The translations under genes and the position numbers were made by a program. Shown piece by piece: positions 10,301 through 18,911 of a stretch of DNA of 64,000 nucleotides; position 1 is the first letter of the stretch; the number at the start of each line of letters is the position of its first letter. Source of the DNA: CALTSX01 sp051647685 (lineage in GTDB: Bacteria > Chlamydiota > Chlamydiia > Chlamydiales > CALTSX01); NCBI GenBank assembly GCA_051647685.1, contig JBOFEG010000041.1, forward strand, positions 92,003 to 156,002. The letters are read 5' to 3'. The notes beneath the pieces are model-generated. The model was not told the DNA's origin, made no database searches, and worked only from the letters and a program-made list of their open reading frames with translations.

Positions 10301-12384
10301 ATAGATCGAAGACTCTTAAGTAACTTACGGACATCAGAATATACTCTAAAAACTGCAATAGGAGAGGTTCGCAGATTTTTTACATCTATGCATAACGTTT
10401 TTAGGGTCTTCCACAAAGTAACGTGTGGAAGAACAAAAGAACTTGCTTTATCGGTAGTTATAGGTAATTCTTTACATAAAAGAGCGATTTCCTCACTCAT
10501 ATCTTTCCCAAGTAAAACTTTTGCAAAACTCTTAATATTTTCAACATCCAGCTGAGAAAGGCCGCTGGATGCAAACATCTTCCGTACTTGCTCTTTCAAT
10601 ATGGCTGGAACTACAATTTCAGAAGATTGCACTTCAGCTCGCAGCCTGTGTTGTTTTTCTATTACACATTCTTCTATGTCAAGTCCGGTTGATATAATTC
10701 CAATATACTCCTCATCCGAGAGTTGCCCTGCGTCATATAATTTATTAGCACTTTCTAATAATGCAGAAACACCATTCCCTACATTCGAGAGAGTTTCATC
10801 ACTAATATTGTGATTATTTTCGATAGACTTACAATAATTGATAAATGCATGCAGTCGCATCTGCAAGAATGTTTTTTCCGTCGACTCAAGTGACGATTCA
10901 CTGGTTTCCAAATGATAAATTTTGATGTAATCTAATAAACCTTGACTCGCAACTTTGGAGCCTGATAGGATATGAGATTCAGTTGGGCTAGCGTAGCGCG
11001 ACAAAAATTGCTTTATATTCTCAGAGGAAGAGATAGAAGATTCCTCTCCGTCTCTGGGATTAAGTAATTCCAAGAAAGATTCCGTTTGTAAAAGGTTTTT
11101 AGGTACCTTATAAGAGTAAACTTTCATTGGAGAGGACTCTCCATATATCCGGATATTGTATGCAGAGTTCTTCCTATCTCTTGCATAGAGATTGATCTGA
11201 CAATGTGTATCCGATTGGTGTCTAATCTCTAGCCAGCCTCGGTCTTTTTGTGGCAACTGGTTATGCCATATTTGTAAAAGAGGTTGTGGATCTCTCCCAG
11301 CTTTTTCAACTAATTGATTAATTTCTGACATCGCTGTATTTTGAATTGCACAAGCGATCATCTCAAATTCTTTCTCAAAAATCTGATTCAATTTTTCAGG
11401 AGATATAGGCTGGTCAGAGGGGTCATTGATACCGTTTTGTAACAGTAAATCCCAAATTATTCCTGTCAAAGATTCTTTCGGAGGAGATAGCTCTGCACTA
11501 CTGGATAACAGTTGTTGCAACGAGCTTGGTAGATTATGTCCAAGGGTGGATTCTTGATGAAGACTTGAGTATTGATTTAATAAGATAGCGCGAATTTCTT
11601 CTTGTATCTCTGTGAAAAGTTTCTTTTTCCAATTTGTATTGAGGTTCGTTTGTAATTGTTCTTTTACCTTAGAGTAAACAGTTTGATATAAATTATCATG
11701 CTTAGATCTAATCTGCTGCATACCATATTTTATATAATAGGATAACGGAGAGTTAGTAGTATTCGCTTCTTTTTCGAAAAGAAGGACTATATAGTCGTTT
11801 TCCCCTCTAAAATTCTGGATTTTTTGGGATAAGTCTCTAGAGATTTGCTCGATTTTTCTCGGTTGATCCTTCACTTTTTGAATTTGCTGCTGTTTGTTGT
11901 AGGCTTTTTCCCAACTTGAGAGAGACTGGCTTAAGGAGGTATCGCCATTATAAGCGAGAAACTTCCTTGCAAATTTCATAACTCCCTTGCTATCAACGTC
12001 TTTACTCAATATTACATCTACCAGAGCCTCATTGGAGACCTTGAAATTGGGATATTTTTTATGAAATAAAGAGTGATCTCGAATCCAGGCTTTATTACTC
12101 GATTTTAGCTCATCCAGGGGGGTATTAGGTAGCTCAATTGAGTCTTTATTTAGCTGATTAGAAGGGCTAAAAAATTTTCTTCCTATGGATGCAGTAGCCT
12201 CTGAGCCTAAAGTACATAGCTTAGATATATAGTAATTGTTTAAAAAAAAGCTTTTCCAAGCTGCTCCCTCTTCTTTCATAAAAGAGAAAAGACTATTAGC
12301 GCAGAGAGAAATCTTCTCAAAGCTATAGAGAGCTGCTTCATTGACAGAATAGACTATATGGTCTTGTAATGTGTTTATTCTCAT
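7285..12384 (-). CDS. Giant protein of about 1699 residues with central bilobed hydrophobic segment, unknown function
   Basis: I do not recognise a family. The protein is mostly hydrophilic and helix/coiled-coil-like, rich in Q, S, K and L. One hydrophobic stretch near residues 695-755 reads as two membrane segments separated by a tight CTNP turn (SIIALLSFIPYIYLVVACC, then AVACLVVGAIALYMLF). That bilobed pattern is the hallmark of chlamydial inclusion-membrane (Inc) proteins, although Incs are normally much smaller and carry it near an end. No signal peptide is visible. I start it at ATG 12384; a TTG at 12396 is in frame. No Shine-Dalgarno is evident and a 9-bp hairpin ends 4 bases before the ATG. 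Location just past the T3S block makes a T3S substrate plausible (inference). Confidence 0.8.
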   Translation of the reverse strand: MRINTLQDHIVYSVNEAALYSFEKISLCANSLFSFMKEEGAAWKSFFLNNYYISKLCTLGSEATASIGRKFFSPSNQLNKDSIELPNTPLDELKSSNKAWIRDHSLFHKKYPNFKVSNEALVDVILSKDVDSKGVMKFARKFLAYNGDTSLSQSLSSWEKAYNKQQQIQKVKDQPRKIEQISRDLSQKIQNFRGENDYIVLLFEKEANTTNSPLSYYIKYGMQQIRSKHDNLYQTVYSKVKEQLQTNLNTNWKKKLFTEIQEEIRAILLNQYSSLHQESTLGHNLPSSLQQLLSSSAELSPPKESLTGIIWDLLLQNGINDPSDQPISPEKLNQIFEKEFEMIACAIQNTAMSEINQLVEKAGRDPQPLLQIWHNQLPQKDRGWLEIRHQSDTHCQINLYARDRKNSAYNIRIYGESSPMKVYSYKVPKNLLQTESFLELLNPRDGEESSISSSENIKQFLSRYASPTESHILSGSKVASQGLLDYIKIYHLETSESSLESTEKTFLQMRLHAFINYCKSIENNHNISDETLSNVGNGVSALLESANKLYDAGQLSDEEYIGIISTGLDIEECVIEKQHRLRAEVQSSEIVVPAILKEQVRKMFASSGLSQLDVENIKSFAKVLLGKDMSEEIALLCKELPITTDKASSFVLPHVTLWKTLKTLCIDVKNLRTSPIAVFRVYSDVRKLLKSLRSIIALLSFIPYIYLVVACCTNPVTAVACLVVGAIALYMLFNMPELEPVLNILGAILNFQKEVYTFLLTRLIVRAIQLGDIALHWNKMAPMKLGRSLLTDNISNRLSFSLDAPMDPDQQSIPKELIPLQKFHPDIEIWADTEKPQGISDISLPKLSMEFHIQQQNGIKRAYVSGQSGFYIADVITDRKLESIDFAHLVLENEQGDKKICVVPRSEGRLILQTILKMANSYSRKSVDMLSNYMQNRMLENTHIVYYYDLVDGELASQNFDAISYLITHYITSGDTIRSQKLVHQLKKMKAHRALENPNATLKTLEQISSVLPNLMDSKIAKIILELSTLCTEIPMESKAFPVFLRAYEHYISSKKSDGRSYLSEAQESLLAHHLKDNNVEEQIFSGMGKLALATQTPLVQTLLLLGNNIIDTSFSKFFGKEDYVPASIKNYELQRKYLQGDNNKLSLLMGLMLNNLINPYFSIGKDMVNISKVINANGINILEELPLLISKLNGEKSTLKSDYPLALAILLLYLSQYQAPSKTPITESIKQAMPLVYGTSAVIRDSLSAFLTEPTNLFKLEEKGIGVFLEAFLGIFSDNMANTYVDKIGVKTYISEDSIISPYSRNVTQSGLTTLRNYLDINSKYKQQLLRNESNSTFPELEIGIDYTNLHALEQNILGTYQKINDDFLQKQDNPSNTRPTLDIQRGSSTENQIMNIANWYGDGRDREGNTSSYTLRSGKSRQSLVKSLKQTYDTLQEHTLEQAKTIEDLLMHRPKNLSLLTNRIKEYTQDISNNAKAIEQTQKDIRESSSTQSTIKKIATGVLGYINTLIETPTLGHLQFFKNSQIEQHVKRQKNLLQESESVKSKRRQLFQSIITAFKPETSLSLNEVYAYFCQGKDALIIQSLGLDEDQWKILKEQLYRYMILQKHLSSAAYIHGLSRNATQGLQENIDLIGHQLDIISHSIDSPEESEISIRSRLQFEQKLGRFLPPDLRKGFKEIVNGSMKNFQTIYQFSASR

Positions 12385-12388
12385 AGTG

Positions 12389-12419
12389 TAAGGCAATTAA
12401 ATTCGCTTTTATTGCCTTA
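12389..12419 (-). promoter_or_regulatory. Perfect 9-bp inverted repeat at the start of the giant gene
   Basis: TAAGGCAAT (12389-12397) pairs with ATTGCCTTA (12411-12419) across a 13-nt spacer. On the minus strand it ends 4 bases before the ATG at 12384, exactly where a ribosome-binding site should be. It could be a repressor operator or an mRNA hairpin limiting translation. The rest of the 128-bp divergent gap is very AT-rich with several possible -10 boxes. Confidence 0.5.
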
Positions 12420-12524
12420 TATTATAACTTAATTACCAATAAATTTATATAATTACATTATTAATTTTATTATAAGACTCAAAATAATGCGTTTATTTCA
12501 CATTTTTAATATATATAGATATAA

Positions 12525-13271
12525 ATGCGTAAAATACTTATATATATATTAATTATTTTAATTTCGTCTGGCTCTCCTGGATGCAAATCCCAAAAAACCG
12601 TATACCGGATTGGGATTGACCCCTATTTTTACCCATTGTCTATCCACAGAAGGACAGAAATGGTGACTGGGTTTTCCTTAGAATTGCTCGAAAAGATCGG
12701 TTTGATGGAAAATGTTCATTTTATCCCAATCCAGATGAATTGGAATAATCTACTCTACGGCCTGGATAAGAAGAGTTATGAAGCCGCCCTTTCCTTTCTT
12801 CAGCCCTATCTATTCAATGAAAAAAAATACAGATTTTCCAATCCCTACTTCTCTGTTGGTCTAATTCTCCTCGTGGAAGAAAAATTTGATATTTTTTCTC
12901 TTGAAGATCTGAGCAACAAGGAACTAATTATTCCAAGATCGCCAGACCTAATGCAAGTATTGGAGCGATATCCCAAAATTTATAAAAGATTCTATAATAG
13001 TCCAGAAGATGGCTTTAATGTATTGATTCAAGGGAAAACATCTGGCGCAGTAATGGAAAATTATATTGCCAGTGGATTTTTGCGAGAACCTTATCCTGGA
13101 AAAGTAGTTGCTATTCCACAGTTTATAACCAATAAAGGTATCTATCTTCTCACCACAACTGGAAAGAATGAAAAAATACTAAAAATATTTAATCGCGGAT
13201 TACAAAAAATGAAAGAAGGAGGAGAGTATGATGATTTAGTAAAAAAATGGAATTTAGATTTTATTCAGTAA
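12525..13271 (+). CDS. Amino-acid-type extracellular solute-binding lipoprotein
   Basis: A 248-residue family 3 (SBP_bac_3) periplasmic binding protein. The N-terminus is a hydrophobic signal ending in SGSPGCKS, a slightly atypical lipobox. The domain begins YRIGIDPYFYPLS and continues with GFSLELLEKIG and the hinge-side EAALSFLQPY, and it closes with GGEYDDLVKKWN, a common SBP_bac_3 ending. No permease or ATPase lies beside it, so it must work with a transporter encoded elsewhere or serve as a sensor. The substrate is unknown; amino acids are the family norm. Confidence 0.8.
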   Translation: MRKILIYILIILISSGSPGCKSQKTVYRIGIDPYFYPLSIHRRTEMVTGFSLELLEKIGLMENVHFIPIQMNWNNLLYGLDKKSYEAALSFLQPYLFNEKKYRFSNPYFSVGLILLVEEKFDIFSLEDLSNKELIIPRSPDLMQVLERYPKIYKRFYNSPEDGFNVLIQGKTSGAVMENYIASGFLREPYPGKVVAIPQFITNKGIYLLTTTGKNEKILKIFNRGLQKMKEGGEYDDLVKKWNLDFIQ

Positions 13272-13344
13272 ATTTTTTTCTCAAAATTATTCTTCTCATT
13301 TAATCTTTATATAAGTAAAGTTTTTCTTTTTAAGTAGGAATTAT

Positions 13345-13653
13345 ATGCATCACATATGTAGCACTCAATTGCACTTTCCTCCTCAAGAAGAGTTACAATC
13401 TTCTATAGAGAATTATAAAGCTATATATAGTCCTTGGTTACGAGAAGAGAAAATGATCCACATCTTTGCAAGTGGTTTTGCAGGACGAACGCGGTCCCCT
13501 CACGGACTTGGAATGAATATACGCCTATTATTATCTGCTTGGAATAATGAGATTCCTATAGAGAGTCGCATAGATATCTATAATATATTTAAGAGAGTGC
13601 TGACAGATATCGCAACAGAATATTCCAGTCGTCAACGTTCTCTAGACTTATGA
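13345..13653 (+). CDS. Small hypothetical protein coupled to glycosyltransferase
   Basis: A soluble-looking 102-residue protein with no signal peptide or membrane segment. A conspicuous central stretch is FASGFAGRTRSPHGLGMNIR, followed by an acidic-to-basic helical tail. I do not recognise the family. A GTAGGAA sequence precedes the ATG. Its TGA overlaps the ATG of the glycosyltransferase (ATGA), so the two are probably translated together. Confidence 0.65.
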   Translation: MHHICSTQLHFPPQEELQSSIENYKAIYSPWLREEKMIHIFASGFAGRTRSPHGLGMNIRLLLSAWNNEIPIESRIDIYNIFKRVLTDIATEYSSRQRSLDL

Positions 13654-14591
13654 GAATTGCCGTTATTATTGTCAATTGGAATGGAAAGGGCGACACGCTG
13701 CAATGTTTGAACTCTTTATCTAAAGAATCGTATACTAAAAAAGATATTATTGTAGTGGACAATGGTTCTACAGATGGTTCAGTAAACGCTATCAAAGAGC
13801 TATTTCCAAAAATTACTCTATTGCCAGAGCCAAAGAATATTGGATTTGCTGCTGCAAATAACAAAGGAATTGAAAAGGCTCTGAAACGCAGTTGTGATGC
13901 TGTTATTCTTTTAAATAACGATACTACAGTAGACGAGAAATGTATTTCTTCTTTCTTAAGTACCTATAAAAAGTATCCCAACACTATATTAGGTGCAAAG
14001 ATCTACCAAATGCATAATCCCGCTTATTTAGATCATTTGGGAGGAAACTGGAATAGTAGCACAGCTAATTTTGATCTTATCGGTAAAGGTGAGCTCGGTG
14101 AAATAAACCATTTAGCCCCTATTACAATGGATTATGCTTGTGGATGTGCATTATTTATTCCTACTCTCGTAGTAAAACAGGTCGGAATGCTCGATGCAGA
14201 TTATTTTCTTTATTGGGAAGATAGCGATTTTTGTTTCCGAGCTAAACGTCTAGGCTATGTAACTCGTCTCTGTCCATCGGCAAAAGTATGGCATATAGGT
14301 TCCAGTTCGATGAGTACCCATTCAATACAAACAATTTATTTTTGGTGGAGAAATCGATTGCTTTGGATAGATAAAAACCTCACCTTTGGCGAGAAAAAAA
14401 ACTTGTGGAAAAAAATTATTTACAGAGAAATATTGCGGACCTACAAATTGTATATTCTACATTGGACTCAATGGAAAATATATAGACAATATGAAAAAAA
14501 GGACTGTTCATATTCTAAGCGTGAGAGGCGCTTATTACATTATTCAGCCGCATGTCGAGGTATTTATCACTATATGATTAGAAAATTCTAA
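13650..14591 (+). CDS. Glycosyltransferase family 2 (rhamnosyltransferase-like)
   Basis: A 313-residue GT2 enzyme. Motifs: VIIVNWNGKGDTLQCLNSL and VVDNGSTDGS (nucleotide binding), NNDTTVD (the D-x-D metal site) and FLYWEDSDFCFRAKRLGY with the catalytic ED near residue 190. The C-terminal 80 residues are basic and aromatic, suggesting membrane association. It resembles O-antigen or rhamnan glycosyltransferases; the sugar is not deducible. It is convergent with the Pkn5-like kinase, whose stop lies one base away. Confidence 0.87.
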   Translation: MRIAVIIVNWNGKGDTLQCLNSLSKESYTKKDIIVVDNGSTDGSVNAIKELFPKITLLPEPKNIGFAAANNKGIEKALKRSCDAVILLNNDTTVDEKCISSFLSTYKKYPNTILGAKIYQMHNPAYLDHLGGNWNSSTANFDLIGKGELGEINHLAPITMDYACGCALFIPTLVVKQVGMLDADYFLYWEDSDFCFRAKRLGYVTRLCPSAKVWHIGSSSMSTHSIQTIYFWWRNRLLWIDKNLTFGEKKNLWKKIIYREILRTYKLYILHWTQWKIYRQYEKKDCSYSKRERRLLHYSAACRGIYHYMIRKF

Positions 14592-16169
14592 TTATTCTGA
14601 CCTACGTAGTATAAGTACTCCATGAGAATGTTGGTTTGTTATTTCCAGCCCTTCTAAGCAAACATCCAATATGTGCTGGCTACAATTGTTAGGAGATAGG
14701 TGTTTAGTTTCCAAAAATGCATTTTGAATTTTCTCTACATCATTGCTGGAAAGTGTGTAGAGCAATAAACTATCGCCTGCCTCCCAATGCTCAGTTACCA
14801 CATCAAAGGAAGTTATTGGTTCTTTTCCTAAAGGTGCATTCCTATTATTTAATTCTCTTAAATTAGATTGACCTACTATAAAATGCCAGATGGATGGAAA
14901 GCCACAGGATACAAAGGTAAAAATATTTTGTGGCAATGAAATATAGATAAAATGGGCGTAAAATATAGCATCTAAGTCTTTGGAGACAAAAAATTCATTT
15001 ATTTTAAATAGCACATTTTTAATGTCCATATTATGAGTATTTTGTACTACATAAGTATGTAAGCAACTCTTTAGCATAGCCAGTATGACTAAATCCTCGA
15101 TTCCATTTCTATGAGATTGAGCAAGCACAATAAAATACTGACCTTTTCCAAGAGAAAAGAATTCAAAGAGTACATTGCAACCGAGCAATTGCGTCATTTT
15201 CGCAATTCCTACTTCAATTCCCAACCAATTTTTAGGAATTTCCATAGACAATTTATTGTAGGCAATTCGTATTTCTTCTCTAATTTCTTTTGTCTCATCG
15301 TCATGACTTCGATCTTGCACATACGATTCGTTTTGTAGATATTTAGAAACATCAATAATAAAATCAACCGTATCTACGTAACGCTCTTTTAAATCTGTAT
15401 GCAGCGCTTTTGCGACAATAGGCCTGAGATGTTTTGGCAAGAAAGATAATTGAACTATTCCAAAACTAAGTTTTCCAATGACTAATTCATACAATATAAC
15501 TCCAAGCGAATAAATATCGCTTGCAAATGTCACATGAGATGGGTCTTTCTTTTGTTCTGGACTCATATAACTAGGTGTACCTAAAACTGTTTTAGAATTC
15601 CTAGTCGATGGCGCTTGATCTGCAACAAGCCTTGCAATTCCAAAGTCAATGACTTTGACTTTACCAGTTTCTGTAATGAGTATGTTTTCAGGTTTCAGAT
15701 CTCTATGGATTACATTGTGCGTATGTAAATGCAGGAGGGCATAGGATACCTCAAGTACTATTTCTAACGATTTTTTAAGTGACAAACTGTGCTGCAGGAT
15801 AAATTGCTTGAGAGATACTCCTCTTATGAATTCCATGGCGATATAAAGGCCATTTTCCCACTCCCCTTGTCCATATAATTTTACAATATTGGGATGGTCA
15901 CTAAGAGCAATAATTTTTGCTTCTCGCAAGAATTGTTCAACAATCTCAGGGTGTTTGCAATATCCAGGAGAGAGTACTTTGACTACAAGGGTTTCGCCCT
16001 TTTTTGACTGAGCGAGATATAAAATACTCATTCCCCCTTGAGTGAGTAGGCCTTCTATTTTATAAGGACCGATTGTTTTAGGGAGTTCTTTTGATAATGC
16101 TTCTTTAGGAATGTGTGGAAGCGTTACTTGTTCGAAAAACTTTTTTTCCAAACTCATGCCCCTATGCAT
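14592..16169 (-). CDS. pkn5: Ser/Thr protein kinase fused to a degenerate PP2C/SpoIIE-like phosphatase (Pkn5-type)
   Basis: Last gene of the T3S operon, matching the Pkn5 position downstream of CdsQ. Residues 35-285 are a Hanks kinase: K64, E83, HRDLKPEN at 155-162 and DFG at 175-177 are intact, but the glycine loop is TQGGMS rather than GxGxxG. The C-terminal region (about 310-525) has a SpoIIE/PP2C look (FTFVSCGFPSIW, PLGKEP, EAGDSLLLYT). The metal-binding aspartates are missing: the usual YTDG is YTLS. It is therefore likely an active kinase carrying a pseudophosphatase. ATG 16169 overlaps cdsQ by 8 bp; ATG 16157 is an alternative. Confidence 0.85.
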   Translation of the reverse strand: MHRGMSLEKKFFEQVTLPHIPKEALSKELPKTIGPYKIEGLLTQGGMSILYLAQSKKGETLVVKVLSPGYCKHPEIVEQFLREAKIIALSDHPNIVKLYGQGEWENGLYIAMEFIRGVSLKQFILQHSLSLKKSLEIVLEVSYALLHLHTHNVIHRDLKPENILITETGKVKVIDFGIARLVADQAPSTRNSKTVLGTPSYMSPEQKKDPSHVTFASDIYSLGVILYELVIGKLSFGIVQLSFLPKHLRPIVAKALHTDLKERYVDTVDFIIDVSKYLQNESYVQDRSHDDETKEIREEIRIAYNKLSMEIPKNWLGIEVGIAKMTQLLGCNVLFEFFSLGKGQYFIVLAQSHRNGIEDLVILAMLKSCLHTYVVQNTHNMDIKNVLFKINEFFVSKDLDAIFYAHFIYISLPQNIFTFVSCGFPSIWHFIVGQSNLRELNNRNAPLGKEPITSFDVVTEHWEAGDSLLLYTLSSNDVEKIQNAFLETKHLSPNNCSQHILDVCLEGLEITNQHSHGVLILRRSE

Positions 16170-17280
16170 TGATATTTAATATGCGTATGCCAACTCTATC
16201 TTCTAGCTGTAAAAGTTCACCACTTCCAATTCTCTGTCCGTTAACATTGAGATATACTGGATCATTGGTGGAAATGCCCAGTTCTAAAAAATCACCGGGG
16301 CTCAATTGTAATAGTTTTTCCATAGTGAGCGATATACGAGCGATCTCTACTCGAATGAGTAAAGGAATTTCCCGCAATGATTCTGCGCTCTTCTTCTGTT
16401 TTGGAGAACTATTTTCTTCCTCAACTTCTTTTGGTGTATCTTCCGAGATCACATCAAAATTTTCTGTCATATCTACCCCATAATAATCTGCATAATCTGT
16501 AATTGTAATTCGCCCGCCGTCAAGAGTCACATGGAAGAGAGGTTTTCCAGTAAGTCCGAGTGTAATCTCATCTCCATTTTGCAAAAATAAAAAATCACCA
16601 GTTTTTAAAGAACGGAGTTCGCTCCATGTAAGACTACTCTGCCCTCTTTCTATTTGGCATAGTACTTCTATGCCGGATAATCTGGTGCAATCTCTAAAGG
16701 GATTCATTGTTGCAAAATGTCGTTTAAAAGATTCTTGGAAGGGTTTAGAAAATATACAACGAATCCAAGCTGAGTGATCTTTATTTTTTAACTCAACATC
16801 GATCAAATAAGAATTTTCCAAAAATGGAATATCCTCTTCTTTAATATGAAAAGTAAGTCCTTCAGAAATGGGCATTTCTTCCAAAGCAAGCAGTGATTTA
16901 ATAATAAGAAATCGAAAGAAGCCCTCTTGTATTTCTTTTGTAATAAATCCAGTAGACTCAGCGTCCTGCTGTATCAACCAAGAAGATATTTTATGTATGC
17001 TATCTTTTGAGGCAGCAAGATATATATTATGCTCAAGTGGCATTGTTTCAAGTGTGAAAATTATAGGAGAATCCCCAAGTCCAAGTAATAACTGATCGCT
17101 CTTCTTCCAATCCGCCTTACCGTATATAACTTGTATATCTTTTCCAAAAATAGAAGATATTTTCTTGGAAAAATGGTTCCAATCCAAAGAGATTCTATTA
17201 GGCCAAGCCGGAAATTCTCCGCTATCGAGCAGTAGAGATTGAATACGCAGAGGAAGATAGGGCTTCATGTTATGACTCAT
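16162..17280 (-). CDS. cdsQ: T3S cytoplasmic-ring protein SctQ (CdsQ)
   Basis: A 372-residue SctQ/FliN-family C-ring component that forms the cytoplasmic sorting platform. The C-terminal SPOA domain (about 300-372) is clear: RVEIARISLTMEKLLQLSPG followed by VYLNVNGQRIGSGELLQLED and VGIRIL. A second SPOA-like region around residues 210-265 contains LRSLKTGDFLFLQNG. An acidic linker separates the two. Its ATG overlaps the cdsP stop (ATGA), and its end overlaps pkn5. Confidence 0.88.
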   Translation of the reverse strand: MSHNMKPYLPLRIQSLLLDSGEFPAWPNRISLDWNHFSKKISSIFGKDIQVIYGKADWKKSDQLLLGLGDSPIIFTLETMPLEHNIYLAASKDSIHKISSWLIQQDAESTGFITKEIQEGFFRFLIIKSLLALEEMPISEGLTFHIKEEDIPFLENSYLIDVELKNKDHSAWIRCIFSKPFQESFKRHFATMNPFRDCTRLSGIEVLCQIERGQSSLTWSELRSLKTGDFLFLQNGDEITLGLTGKPLFHVTLDGGRITITDYADYYGVDMTENFDVISEDTPKEVEEENSSPKQKKSAESLREIPLLIRVEIARISLTMEKLLQLSPGDFLELGISTNDPVYLNVNGQRIGSGELLQLEDRVGIRILNINA

Positions 17281-18413
17281 TCACCTCTTCTTCTCTTTCT
17301 GACAACCTTCTTATCTTGTAACAAAGTAGGCCTGCGTATATTTACATCTAAGGATAATTTGCTCTCGCGGAAATTAGCGACAAATTCCCCGTGATATTTA
17401 TTAAAATAATGAACTGCTTCAGGGCTTCCTCTCAGTTCTACATTACAGGATCTTGGATTGGTATCAAAGAATTCCAAAAGCACCTCACTTTTGTCTAAAA
17501 GTGAACCAGGCTTATTAATAGTTACTGTACAATCTGTAATTCCAGAGATATTTTGTTTAATTGTTATAGTAGCGACGAGTTGTTCAAATAACTCAAAAAA
17601 ATCTGGTGGTAGAGACATAATAGCTTTAGGAGAAATAGACGATGACGATTGTATTGTAGTCAAAGGAGAAAGAGGTACTGAGACATTTTCAGTTGGCTCT
17701 ATCTGCTTTTGATCAATAGTCGTTGGGGATTCAGATTCTGAATGAACCTCCTTAGTCTCTAGTTCATCTTCGACATTGCTCTCAATTCGTTTATTATCTA
17801 TTAATTCTGCGACAATAGGTTCTTCTTTTTTGTGTATTTCTTGCTTTTTGGATATTTCAAAAATTCCTTGTGATGAGAAAACTTTATCAGCATTTGTCTC
17901 CGCTTTCTGCAGATTTTTCTTATGCTCTCTTTCAAAGTCTGTATATAAAGAAGATTTATAGGAAGGTGAACGCATAGTCTCATCAAATTTGCGCATTTTG
18001 CGAGCATTATCCTCTCGAATTTTTTCTTCGCCATCCTTAAGTTGTTTATTCGTACCACGATTGTGATCTATTACAAACATATCCCTATCCTCTTTTTCAA
18101 TATTCTTATCTGTGCGCGTCTCTTTAGAATGCTTACTACTTCTTATCGACTTTTGAATCATATCACGAATTTGCTGATTGAGTGAAGTGCTCTTTTTTTT
18201 TGTGTTTTTTCTAATTTTTGCATTGGAAATTTCTACTCGATTCGATTGTATAGGTTGATGAATATTAACAATTACAACAGATTCCGCATCTGCGTCTTGC
18301 AGAGCTTTTGCAAAGGAAGTTTGCAATGTCACAGCCCCCACCTGAAAATTTATTACATCTGAAATGCTCACTTTTGGTGGTTCTTGAAAGCCTGAATTGG
18401 TAGGAATACCCAT
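17277..18413 (-). CDS. cdsP: T3S protein CdsP-like (SctP, putative needle-length regulator)
   Basis: A 378-residue hydrophilic protein lying between CdsO and CdsQ, the place of CdsP/SctP. The first 230 residues are highly charged and low-complexity (many K/E/R). The C-terminal 120 residues form a compact region around FEQLVATITIKQNISGITD and ELRGSPEAVHYFNKYHGEF, ending in a basic RKRRRGE tail. SctP proteins set needle length and switch substrates, with a variable N-terminus and a conserved C-terminus. The assignment rests mainly on position and architecture. Confidence 0.72.
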   Translation of the reverse strand: MGIPTNSGFQEPPKVSISDVINFQVGAVTLQTSFAKALQDADAESVVIVNIHQPIQSNRVEISNAKIRKNTKKKSTSLNQQIRDMIQKSIRSSKHSKETRTDKNIEKEDRDMFVIDHNRGTNKQLKDGEEKIREDNARKMRKFDETMRSPSYKSSLYTDFEREHKKNLQKAETNADKVFSSQGIFEISKKQEIHKKEEPIVAELIDNKRIESNVEDELETKEVHSESESPTTIDQKQIEPTENVSVPLSPLTTIQSSSSISPKAIMSLPPDFFELFEQLVATITIKQNISGITDCTVTINKPGSLLDKSEVLLEFFDTNPRSCNVELRGSPEAVHYFNKYHGEFVANFRESKLSLDVNIRRPTLLQDKKVVRKRRRGE

Positions 18414-18416
18414 AGA

Positions 18417-18905
18417 TTATAATCCAGGTGGCTTTTTTCTATGTCGAACAGAGCCTATCTCATCGATCACTCGATTTTCTTCTTGAAGTTCTATATATTT
18501 CTCTTGTTTTTTCCATTCTTTTTTATGCTGTCCAATTTTGTCGAGTTCTTTTTGACGGAAAAATAGTTCTTGCTTGGCGACTTCCACCTCTCTTTCGGCC
18601 TCTTGGACTTTGCCTTCTTGCCGATTTACATCCTCTTCTTTAGCTGCCAATTCCTCTTCTACAAGTCTTCGATATTGCTCCATCTGTTGGATCTTATCAG
18701 TGGTTGTGCCTTTATCTAATTCTCGTTGCATTTGTTCGAGTTTTTTATCTCGGTGATTCGCTACCTTATCTCTTTCGCGTTTCACATTTTCTAGTTGCTT
18801 CTCTTCTTGCGTGAGGAGATGTTTCTTTTGCTGTAAGGTCAGCTCTGCATCATCACATCTCTTCTTTTTAATCTGGATTAGTTGTTCTAATGGATATCCT
18901 TTCAT
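18417..18905 (-). CDS. cdsO: T3S stalk protein CdsO (SctO/FliJ-like)
   Basis: A 162-residue almost continuous coiled coil rich in K, E and Q (for example EEKQLENVKRERDKVANHRD), the signature of the FliJ/YscO stalk that inserts into the ATPase hexamer and links it to the export gate. It lies six bases after cdsN and three before cdsP, as in other chlamydial T3S operons. There is little sequence conservation in this family, so order and coiled-coil character carry the call. Confidence 0.8.
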   Translation of the reverse strand: MKGYPLEQLIQIKKKRCDDAELTLQQKKHLLTQEEKQLENVKRERDKVANHRDKKLEQMQRELDKGTTTDKIQQMEQYRRLVEEELAAKEEDVNRQEGKVQEAEREVEVAKQELFFRQKELDKIGQHKKEWKKQEKYIELQEENRVIDEIGSVRHRKKPPGL

Positions 18906-18911
18906 AAATCA

